This document shows, piece after piece, positions 12,501-20,173 of a stretch of 33,697 bases of DNA. A program made the position numbers and the translations under genes. The DNA comes from Acanthaster planci (taxonomy: Eukaryota > Echinodermata > Asteroidea > Valvatida > Acanthasteridae): NCBI RefSeq assembly GCF_001949145.1, contig NW_019091810.1:9415-43111 (forward strand), in the 5' to 3' direction. The first letter of the stretch is position 1; every line of letters begins with the position of its first letter. Under the pieces are notes generated by a model, which worked only from the letters and a program-made list of their open reading frames with translations, did not search any database and was not told the origin of the DNA.

Positions 12501-15500
12501 AAAATTGTGAAGCTAGTGATTATGATGCAAATTTGGTCTTTTCATTTCTGGGCTACACACAAGGTCCAATTACCATATACACAAGAGCCAGGGTCTGCCT
12601 TCTTTCACCGTAAATAATAGCTGAAAATCGGGCTGAGGGTCTCAATTTTTACAGCATGTCTTTACGCGTCCCGGTGTGAAGGGGTTAACAGAATTCTTTC
12701 CATTTTAAAGTATTGTATTTAGAAAGAAATTTGGATGACAAAAGTGCTTTGGTCTTTATAAAGGTGAAGAAATCCATTGAGACTCCTGACTTTCCCCCAA
12801 AAAAGATGCGATCGTTGTCGATGAAAGGCATCGAGCAGAGGAGGCAGGCATTGGAGACATATCTACAGGTTGGTATGACTGAATGAATTGTGTGGAGCAT
12901 TTGGGCCTGGGGTTAAAAAATCTCCACTTCAGTAATTTGGGCACATGACCTTTTCCTGTTCAAAGCCATAGTCACGTCTGGACAGGCTGGATGGAGAGAG
13001 GGAAGGGAAAATGGCCAACTTGTAATTAACTCGTCTGCAAATCACACCAATTTAAAATCACTCTCAAGTCACAAGCAGTGCAAGTGAACTGCTACAGAAG
13101 CATTCCTGAGTTATTCTTCATCCTTTGTTAGTACAGTGCTTGATGTGACCAGGCTTGAGACAGGACTTGTGATTGATTTCAACCCAACTAGATCAAACCT
13201 AATATTGAACTTGCAGAAGGGTTAACACTCACCGGTTCCTCTAAGAACTACACCTCTTCCAAAAGAGATGTATTCCATTGTGTAGTCGCAAGCCTGCATC
13301 TCAAAGCTTCAAATCTTACAAACCTAATGTTGCCTCCTCACTGTACCATTTCATGCCAAACACTTTTGACCTATGGTTTGCATTATTGCTCTGGTTCTCC
13401 TTTTATACGTGTCCTTTTACAAACATCTCATCACAGATTACATGCACATCATACATGTATCATAGGTCAGACTAAGTAAGATTGGAAAGTGCATTATGGA
13501 AGCTAGAGACGTTTGCGGTTTCACAATGTGAAATTGGTCTCTTATGTAAGAGTGGAAATTCTGAGAACCGGTGAGTGTAAACTCGCCATTAGGACCAGGA
13601 TGCTCTCGTTATCTTCAGGAGAGATGCCAGACTGGAGTGGAGCACTGACTTAAAAGGTGGTGCAGAGTCAGTGTAGAAGCTAGAATGTTAGCAGAGGATT
13701 GTCTTAGCCAATGGTTATTTTGCAATGTGAGCAAAGAGAAAATCAGTTCATGTGTGGTGCAGATGCGAATGTGTTATGCAAACATTTAATAGCTGTTTAA
13801 TTTGTGCATTTTAGTATTTATTAGCAAGATTTGCATTTAGATGAACTCATTTTTAGTGCAAGGAAATTTCATACAAATGTCACATTGAATCAGATATTGC
13901 TTTAATATTGTATGAAGACTGTACAGTCCTAAAGGATGCAAAATATGCCTCTAGGGAGCTGTTAGTGTCATTCTTTCAATGTTTCAGGAACTACTAGCTA
14001 AAAACAACGTGCCCAAGTCCCTTTTGACATTTCTGAAAGTCAAAAACTTCAAAACTGTCAGCTACGAGTAAGTACATGTACGGTTCCAAAGACCACATGT
14101 GATGTATTTTGCTGTTTCTTCATTGTCCAAATTGGTTTAATTGTTTGCACATTTACATGTACATCATTCATGCCTCATGGTACAGTGCAACTCTGTTCAA
14201 ATGGGTATGGCCATATTTTTTAACAGGAATATTGGCAGATTTATTGAAATGCAGTCATAAGGATCTACATGTACATACAGCAGTACACATAAGCATTGCA
14301 TTTGTTTCACTTTAGAGGGGATGATACACCTTAAGGGTTGTTTTACATGTAGCATGTTCTGCTCATGAACTGGTGGAGGCTGTGTCGTGTCTCCTTGGTC
14401 TCATCTATGAACATCATGTAAAAAATCTGAACTCTTAATTCCCTTATTCACTCGCCTTAATGAGGCCACGGGGAAAATCTTATTCTAAATACGAAGGTAA
14501 TTGAGCTTGTTTGCCATTGTTAACCAGATTGTTTGTGGCAACAATAGTGAGCCAACAATCACCATTTCAGCATGGTAAGATGGCCACTGGTAGCTTCAGT
14601 GGATACAGGAGCATAGCGAGTCCATTTTTTTATATGACATCTGTGGTCTCATCATGGAGCTCATCATCCCACACTGTCACATGTCTGTGACGAACTCTTC
14701 CATTTTCATTTAAGTGTTGGGCACTAATAGTGTGCCTCTGTTGGTATTACAGGAACTAGGCATGCCCCTGAAGTAAAACGTATACTAATACAGAAACCCT
14801 CAGAAGAGGGAAAAATGGAAAAGGGGCAATGTTAAAAGAATTGAACGGCCAATTTCATCAACAACCTCCAAACATTTACAGTTCTGCGGGTCCATGTGAT
14901 AAATGAGAACACAGGAATTACCAAACTAAAGTTTGATTCATTAGAGTTTTTGATTTTATTCCCTATGTTATCAGCAAATTTTTCTTAGGAACATTCCAAT
15001 AAAAAGAATAAACGGGTGACATTCTGAGTTTCATGTACATACATGTATGACATACGTATGTGAAACCTATTGTGGCATACCATTTAATGCTTTTGTTTTA
15101 AAATTTCTCCATGGAAACACCTCAAACATTTCTTTGTTTCTCCAACAGTCCTTGATCCTCGCACAGAGGGATTGAGGACCGTTACCCGTGGTTCTAGTTC
15201 CTACACAGTCTATATCCCTAAATGCTGCACTTTTCCATCCTATATGTAAGAAACTGCTCCTCACATGTACATTTACACTGTACCTTTTAGGGTGGTTTTT
15301 AAAGTGAAATCAATTCGTATTGATTTAAGTTTTGCATGCTGTTTGTTTTTCAGTTCACTCGATGAGCTGGGGAAAGAACCACAAAGGTATCCACTGAGTT
15401 ATATACACAATTTCTGCCATCGTACATGTACCTGTAGCACTCCCTGGCAAGGTCACGAGCACTTCCAAAGCAGTGGTTCACTCTTTTCTGCTTACAACTC

Positions 15501-17532
15501 CATCCACTTTGCATACATTTAAAGCATGCCAGAACATGTACATGTAGTACTCATCGTTTTAACTTAGAAATTACATAACGGGGGGGGGGGAGTGTACTTT
15601 GCTGCAAGTTCTCAGCACCTAGCAAGGGTCTCAGTACCAAGGTTTTTGGTTTGTAGAGTCAACATAAATTTGCAGCAGTTACATGTATGAAAAATTTGGT
15701 CAGTTGTAGTGGGAAATATCTGGTGACCTCTTGAGTAGTGTTGAAGCTGTAGTGGCAACAATTTGCCATACCAATCCACTTTTGCCAAAATTTGCCAAAT
15801 TGAAATTTAATATTTTTCGGCTATCCCATCCCCATGATTAGTGTTTTTCTGTCCATCCAATGAAATATTTACAATTCTTAGAATATCATAATATGCACTG
15901 CATTACTTTGTCATGCTTTGTTGTTTAATGATGCAGCCATTTGTGCCGGGCTGTCCACATTTCCTTCCCAACTGTGTGGAGTCTGGCTAGTAAAAGTTGT
16001 CTAAACCCCTGGCTGGATGCAAATTGATTATAGAAAGGTTTCTCATACATGTACATGTACTTGAACATTTGCACGTACATGTGAGCAGGCCATAATGTAG
16101 CAGTAGTACACCTTGTAAGTTGCTGTTTTATGTACATGTACCAGTACCAGAAGTTGAACACTTTTGCTCTGCAGTATATACTGAACATATGTCACCAATA
16201 ATAGGTACAGTAGGATAGGGAAGGGATAGGGATATGTAATTGTAGTCATTTTCATGGAAACATGAAATATAAATATTTTATTCTTTTCATTTCATCACAA
16301 GTCATTTGTTACCCAGAAAACTCCCTTGAAAGTAAGATTGTAAATGAAATGTTCATTTGGGGAAACACTTCTGCCATGTTTGAAGAAAACCAGAAAACCT
16401 TAAGTCAGAAACATTTCTCCCACATGTATACACTTGGTGGGATTTGACCCGAGGCTGATCCTGAACATGAGATAAGGACATGTACCACAGCACAAATTTG
16501 ACAACCTTGTGGGAGCACAATTGCAATTGCTCCCTTGCTCAAAGATAAAAGTTTAATGGGTTCCCTCCGAAGAGTGAGTTATTTTGTAATATACGTCCAA
16601 GTGGGAGCATGACTCACTGTGAGTCACACTGTTAAGTAATTAGGCACTATACATAGTGTTTTCCGGCTCTTATGTCTTCCTTTCATCAATATTTTGTCAA
16701 ATAAATACAATGGAAATGGGTATGCCAGTCCCCCCAAATCTCATCTCTGCGGCTGGGCCATCTAGGGTCCTCAAAACACTAAAATAACAGGCTTGGTATG
16801 ACTCATTATGTGCATAAGTCCGATGCTTCATAGGTCCAATGCCTGGGAAGTCCGAATTTTTTGACTTATGAGGTGTCGGAATAATGAGGCGTCAGATTTA
16901 TGGGCAATTTTTTTTTGGCCTCATAGTTCCGACACCTCAAAGGTCCAATTTCTCATAAATCCGACATCGGACCAACGAGGTGTCGGACTTAATATGAGGC
17001 ATCAGTGCGATTGACTGTGAAACATGGAGGACTGCGGGCCCACACGACGTGTCACTTGTGAGATTCAACTTTGTTCCCACCTCGTGCCCACAGTACTGAC
17101 CCTGTTAGGAAAACTAAATTGAGCAGACTACCTGCACAGTCGTACACTGGTCCAGTATTTGTTTAATCCAACATATCACTATGCGTAAACATAAAAAGCA
17201 TTTTTGCGACTGTAATACTTTTGAAATCTTAAAAATTTTTGTATATGTCTTAAATAGTACACCATACTTGCACGGGCAACCAGTCTTGTTCCTAGTGCTG
17301 TCTTCATACACTCGTAAGAACCATCAAATCAAACGTCAGACTTTCGAAGCGTCAGATTTTTGGAGGCTTGGATCTAATTGATTTTTCTTTCTGCAGGTCC
17401 CACCATCAGCCAGTGATGTCCTGTCAGAGTGATGCCTATCTTTATCCACCATCATGTAACAGTAGTCTGCCAGATAGCCTTGATAAAGGGGTGCGACTTG
17501 GACTCTATGAGGATACTGTAGAGGTCACATAA
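3475..17532 (+). CDS. SNX24: PX-domain sorting nexin, SNX22/SNX24-like (whole gene, six coding exons)
   Basis: Six exons (3475-3534, 8010-8093, 12764-12868, 13988-14067, 15354-15386, 17397-17532) join to 498 bases, which is 165 codons plus TAA. Intron phases are 0, 0, 0, 2, 2, and every intron is GT-AG. The protein is almost entirely one PX domain with a short tail, matching the size I know for PX-only SNX24 (about 170 residues). Visible landmarks are the beta strands in exons 1-2, the KRYREFHSLHK phosphoinositide-pocket motif with its Arg, the Pro-containing loop PDFPPKK, and the helix IEQRRQALETYLQ. An SHHQPV segment near the C terminus also aligns with SNX24. Family members bind phosphoinositides on endosomal membranes. 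The symbol marks the closest family; SNX22 orthology is not excluded. A G at -3 supports the chosen ATG. Confidence 0.88.
3731..4150. repeat. Diverged dispersed repeat copy
   Basis: Three blocks recur in the same order as in the foldback spacer: CTAATTCAAG..CATTGAAAACAGT at 3736 and 1602, CAATTAAATTTTTAATTA at 3977 and 1753, and CAG.CATTTTTCAA at 4070 and 1811. Spacing between blocks differs, implying indels. A segment around 3930-3985 also matches 29770-29830 in reverse complement (AATCCTCCAATTT and ACACCCT). It appears to be an old repeat family with at least three copies in the window. Confidence 0.4.
4905..4986 (-). repeat. Possible tRNA-derived SINE fragment
   Basis: On the minus strand, GGTTTGAATCC (4916-4926) resembles a polymerase III box B. 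It is preceded by a tRNA-like segment starting near 4975, and there is a weak box A-like word in TGGTTACCACGG. The segment also contains an inverted repeat, with ATGCTGTAACC at 4952-4962 and its complement at 4974-4984. No intact tRNA fold is claimed. Confidence 0.25.
7498..7680 (+). promoter_or_regulatory. Candidate internal promoter or solo-LTR core
   Basis: A CCAAT word at about 7498 and TATATAAAG at about 7541 are followed by GC-richer sequence. A donor-like GTGAGT occurs at 7622, and AATAAA at about 7665. CCAAT, TATA and a polyadenylation signal within 170 bp is the layout of an LTR U3-R region. It could also be an alternative promoter inside intron 1. I could not define TG...CA boundaries or a partner LTR. 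Confidence 0.22.
8010..8093 (+). CDS. SNX24: Sorting nexin coding exon 2
   Basis: Twenty-eight codons between TTTACAG and GTAGGT, phase 0 on both sides. It encodes AYQVVVQVSGKTHVIEKRY then REFHSLHKQ, the central beta strands of the PX domain. The KRYREF motif supplies the conserved Arg that contacts the inositol-phosphate in PX domains. Reading continues in frame from exon 1. Confidence 0.88.
8815..8896. repeat. Short tandem repeat, period 58
   Basis: TTGATGGTATCATGTCATGA followed by GACC (8815-8838) recurs at 8873-8896 with one mismatch. This makes about 1.4 copies of a 58-base unit. Confidence 0.7.
9470..9542. repeat. 23-bp perfect direct repeat in AT-rich tract
   Basis: The word beginning TTAAGAATATATTTAAGC at 9470-9492 is repeated exactly at 9520-9542, separated by TATATATTTATATATC-like sequence. 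Confidence 0.75.
10769..11175. repeat. Dispersed MITE copy related to 33104-33685
   Basis: It begins after TTAA (10765-10768) with TCACTCCTGCCAGGGGC, a diverged version of the TIR at 33104. It then shares long blocks with the 33-kb copy: CAGGCCTGCAGCC, TGTGCGGTGTTATATAA, GGGGCCAGATTAGC, TGCAGCGGTGCTGTGTGG and GAGCACTTTTGTCCCCAGT. Similarity fades near 11175, and I see no right TIR with TTAA, so this copy is probably truncated. Orientation matches the 33-kb copy. Confidence 0.7.
12309..12684. mobile_element. piggyBac-type MITE (TTAA-flanked)
   Basis: The 376-bp segment is bounded by TTAA at 12305-12308 and 12685-12688. Its ends are CCCCTTCTCGGCGGGAA on the left and, in reverse complement, CCCCTTCACACCGGGAC on the right, matching at 13 of 17 positions. 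A TTAA target duplication with TIRs beginning CCC is characteristic of the piggyBac superfamily. It encodes no transposase, so it is non-autonomous. It lies about 80 bp upstream of sorting nexin exon 3. Confidence 0.7.
12764..12868 (+). CDS. SNX24: Sorting nexin coding exon 3
   Basis: Thirty-five codons, phase 0 to 0. They encode the PX Pro-rich loop (KSIETPDFPPKKMRS) and the helix GIEQRRQALETYLQ, the most recognisable SNX22/24 signature in the window. The acceptor (TTTATAAAG) has a weak pyrimidine tract and the donor is GTTGGT, so inclusion could be inefficient. The frame and homology nevertheless place it firmly. Confidence 0.9.
12869..13987 (+). other. Intron 3 of sorting nexin (1.1 kb)
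   Basis: Phase 0. About a third of it is the TAA-flanked MITE candidate at 13226-13577. The remainder is AT-rich, and I see nothing else in it. Confidence 0.75.
13226..13577. mobile_element. PIF/Harbinger-type MITE candidate (TAA-flanked)
   Basis: The 352-bp segment starts CACTCACCGGTTC, and its right end is the exact complement of that 13-mer. TAA flanks both sides (13223-13225 and 13578-13580), consistent with the 3-bp target duplications of PIF/Harbinger elements. A more diverged inverted match continues inward. No coding sequence is present. Confidence 0.55.
13988..14067 (+). CDS. SNX24: Sorting nexin coding exon 4
   Basis: Eighty bases after TTTCAG encode ELLAKNNVPKSLLTFLKV and then KNFKTVSY, plus two bases of the next codon, ahead of a strong GTAAGT donor (phase 2). 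This is the last helix of the PX domain, corresponding to the LPKLFLDFL region of SNX24. The frame continues from exon 3. Confidence 0.88.
14068..15353 (+). other. Intron 4 of sorting nexin (1.3 kb)
   Basis: Phase 2, donor GTAAGT, acceptor TTTTTCAG. It holds several TACATGTA words and no recognised element or gene. Confidence 0.7.
15354..15386 (+). CDS. SNX24: Sorting nexin coding exon 5 (33-nt microexon)
   Basis: Bounded by GTTTTTCAG and GTATCC. Its first base completes an Asp codon with exon 4. It then reads SLDELGKEPQ plus two bases, preserving phase 2. The acidic Ser-rich sequence matches the linker after the PX domain of SNX24. Because it is 33 bases, skipping it would keep the frame. 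The donor is weak, so the exact 3' boundary is less certain. Confidence 0.7.
15387..17396 (+). other. Intron 5 of sorting nexin (2.0 kb)
   Basis: Phase 2. It contains a G-tract at about 15581, an array of short alternating inverted repeats (16805-16995), and a copy of the foldback terminal word at 17251-17268. I see no gene in it. Confidence 0.7.
16805..16995. repeat. Alternating short inverted repeats (hairpin array)
   Basis: The words GAGGTGTCGG and CCGACACCTC, with ATGAGGCGTCAG, CTCATAAATCCGACATC and related forms, occur several times in both orientations within 190 bp. Adjacent copies can pair, for example 16861-16902 with 16918-16953. Related words (CGTCAGACTTTCGAAGCGTCAG) recur at about 17334. 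Confidence 0.55.
17397..17532 (+). CDS. SNX24: Sorting nexin coding exon 6 and stop
   Basis: After TTTCTGCAG, the first base completes an Arg codon. The exon then reads SHHQPVMSCQSDAYLYPP and continues to a tail ending YEDTVEVT and TAA at 17530-17532. The HQPV..., DxY..P and GV..GLY elements align in order with the C-terminal tail of SNX22/24 proteins. This conservation over a poorly structured tail is strong evidence that the gene model is correct to its end. Confidence 0.85.
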
Positions 17533-18315
17533 TGTTGGTGGCATGATTGTTATACAATGTCTTTAAATCATGCCCTGTAATATGCAGCATCACTTGTTCA
17601 CTCTTCTAGTTCCCAGGTCATTCTTGTGAGGTGACTTGCTGCCTTTCTTACAAGTTTTGAGAGATGAACTTATAGAGGGATGTCACATTAGTGCCATCTG
17701 CACGTATCCGCATTGAAACTGAGGCTCTCTGTGATGAATTTCATCGCGCGCCCCCGCTGAGTTGACACAGTACATGCAGTATCCGGTTCGTAAGTGTGAC
17801 GCCACTTCAGTTTAAACCACGCCCACTGCAGGTACATTAGTTCGCGGTAAATTGCCATATTTTTTCTTTTGATTTTACGTGTAGAGTCATCCTGAAAGAC
17901 TCTTCCACAAAATTTGGCAGCCTGAAAAGTCTGGACTTAACATACCTTTTTGTATTTTTTGTCTTGGGCCTTACTTTCAATCGTCTGATCATATTAAGAA
18001 TTGAAGCTGACACATATAGCCTCGTTTTCCAATGCGGAAGTGCGCAGATCGACGCTAAAAGCATCGTATTGGGATTCCTCTATCTTACAGCAAGAATCTG
18101 GAATTATGGTTATGTGATTGCATTTTGCATTCCCGATGAAGTTATGTTCATGAGCACTGCTGTGAAGTTTGTATGTGTTCTCCTCATCTACCTTTTTATC
18201 AGTCTGTGGAGTAAACATCTCAACAAACACCTGTGACATGTGGCGTGACTCTATTGTCTTCACCTTCTTTTTGACGTGCATGAATTAGCAATAAATTGCC
18301 ACACCGTCATGCATG
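17533..18315 (+). other. Probable 3' UTR of sorting nexin
   Basis: The first good AATAAA after the stop is at 18290-18295, followed by TG-rich sequence (near 18330), giving a 3' UTR of about 780 bases. An open frame at 17964-18236 lacks an ATG start and resembles no family. A CpG-rich patch lies near 17740-17850. Confidence 0.5.
18290..18295 (+). terminator. Candidate polyadenylation signal
   Basis: AATAAA 758 bases after the stop codon, with TATGTCTCTGATTG shortly downstream as a possible GU-rich element. Confidence 0.45.
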
Positions 18316-19400
18316 AAGACTGCATAATATGTCTCTGATTGAATATAATTTCCATCAAGTGCCTCTTACGCATTAATTGGATCATTTTCTTGAAATATTT
18401 ACTTGTGCACTCAAAATCATTTCTCAGAGCTGCAAGTATATTTTTAAAAATTTGGAATCAGGAGTAACTTCACATGTACATATACACTGGATACCCCGAT
18501 GTATTCACAGACTATGTATTGTATATATACATATGGTCTTTAAATACATTACAAAGAATCAACATATACATTAGTCAGTAATAGCAATTGCTCATAAGTG
18601 GCATACCATAACATACTACATGCCAGCTGTTCCGATTGTTTGCTATTACGAGTGACACATACAGTGTACCATAACATGCATGTACATGCCAACTGTTCAA
18701 TTTAATTGTAACTGTCCTGAGTTATAAGTTTTGAGACTACCAAGAATCTGAATGTGCTGATTTCCATACAGGGAAAAGAATAAATTCCTGGCCATTTGCA
18801 GGAAAAAGTGGGTACTTTGTGCTTTGTCAAACATTTATACATGTGCACGTATGTGTGTACATGTACCATAGCTTCTCTGGTGTGGCTTCTTATTTTGCTA
18901 TGGACTCCTGGGAATGGATATTCAGAGTATGCCATAACATGGCTAGAGTAGTGTTTAAAAACAATGAAGTAAAATTGTTAAAGTAAGATTGTTGAACAGA
19001 ATTGTTGTCAATTATAACTTTTTAGAAGGTTTCAAGCACTATCCAGACAACATCAAGGGGCTTAAAACTAAAAGGATGGCAAATATGTTGGATAAGGTTA
19101 CATATAACATCTTTTATTTTTCGAAATTCAACAGCAAAGGCCTGGCAATCTTCTAACACTGACCGTCAATTCAAGAATGATCATTGTATTACTTTGGCAG
19201 ACATTTCTGTTAAATATGAGGAGGTAACTAGTTTGCCAAGGTAAATAAGGATATTTCAAAGTCTCCAGTTACTTTTCAATTTCAGGGTATGATACCCCTG
19301 AGCTTAGCCCAATTGCAATAGCCTACCCATTTTCAAACATTTTCTTTTTCAAACCTAAACAGAGCCATTTGGCATCAATTATATGGAATTGCTTGATATG
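18316..19400. other. Intergenic stretch before the retrotransposon
   Basis: AT-rich, with no recognised coding exon, RNA gene or repeat. A few ACATGTACA-type words persist to about 18855. Confidence 0.5.
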
Positions 19401-19405
19401 ATCAC
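19401..19405. repeat. Target-site duplication, left copy
   Basis: ATCAC directly abuts the TG of the left LTR and is repeated at 26929-26933. Confidence 0.85.
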
Positions 19406-20128
19406 TGTGAAGAAGTGACAAGGTTCACTTGGAAAGGGAGGTGTGGCTCAAAGGGTTACACAACAACTCTATGGCAGCAATTAAACTGATGAGCAGGATG
19501 GTTTAATGAAGAAACTGTCTGTTTATTATTAAACTGATGAGCAGGATGGTTTAATTCAGTTTAATCGCTGCCATAGAGTTGTTGTGTTGGTATAATTATC
19601 TGGGTATACCCAGATAATTAGAAACAGGGTAGTGACTTGCAATTGGCCAGGATACTGTAGCAATCTTGGGGAAACTGTGCTTTGTGAACAGAATGGTGGA
19701 GCTGAAACCAGTGATGAAATCTTTGAAATATATGGAACAGGAAACCATGGTGACTGGGGAATAAACAGAAATAAATACTAATAAATTAACTGGAATGCAT
19801 GTGCCGACTAGACGACAACATAATTGTACATGTAATGTTGCAACAATTGTCCCCGATTAAGGCTAAGGTTTGTACTCTAAACTCCTCTATTTTACATAAT
19901 AACACAAGAATCACTATATGATCTTATACTATGAACATTAAAGAACATATGGCTGTACTCACAATTGTCAGTAACGCAGGGTAAGGGCAAATTTGGAGAT
20001 ATTTTGATTGGAAATGTGCTTGGTAAACCTGACTTTAGAACGGAATGTACGGTGCAAGAATGAGCAAACTACTGAGGGCGCCCTACCAACTATTGCGCGG
20101 TCAGTAGACAGTGAGAGACTTTCTTACA
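19406..20128 (-). repeat. 3' LTR of BEL/Pao element (723 bp)
   Basis: It begins TGTGAAGAAGTGAC and ends GACTTTCTTACA on the plus strand. It is longer than the 656-bp partner because of a 78-bp insertion at 19529-19606, partly offset by small deletions. The insertion carries a direct copy and two inverted copies of neighbouring LTR sequence. Confidence 0.95.
19529..19606. repeat. Compound templated insertion in the 3' LTR
   Basis: Three pieces lie in order. The first copies 19480-19507 as a 28-bp direct repeat (19528-19555). The second is an inverted copy of 19459-19489 (19556-19586, one mismatch). The third is an inverted copy of the following 14 bases, creating a perfect 28-bp palindrome at 19593-19620 centred on GGTATACC. 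The other LTR lacks all of it. Confidence 0.85.
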
Positions 20129-20143
20129 GCCACCCCCACATTT
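20129..20143 (-). other. Putative polypurine tract
   Basis: Immediately upstream of the 3' LTR in coding sense is AAATGTGGGGGTGGC. Its position and G-richness fit plus-strand primer use, but it is interrupted by pyrimidines. Confidence 0.4.
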
Positions 20144-20173
20144 GGGTACTAAATGTGAAACCAAAAAAGGAAG

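Larger units (their letters stand above)
8094..12763 (+). other. Intron 2 of sorting nexin (4.7 kb)
   Basis: Phase 0, with donor GTAGGT and a weaker acceptor TTTATAAAG. Contents include a 58-bp-period tandem repeat (8815-8896), a 23-bp direct repeat (9470-9542), a repeat starting at 10769, a TTAA-flanked MITE (12309-12684), and many TACATGTA words. The open frame at 8941-9264 has no recognised domain. Confidence 0.75.

Noticed and set aside
15581-15591. G-tract and the C-tract near 4149 as G-quadruplex signals
   Set aside because: Each is a single homopolymer run without the four separated tracts needed.
17964-18236. Hydrophobic 90-codon frame downstream of SNX24
   Set aside because: No ATG start, and it lies within the probable 3' UTR before AATAAA. 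An overlapping antisense frame of similar length shows that openness is not informative here.
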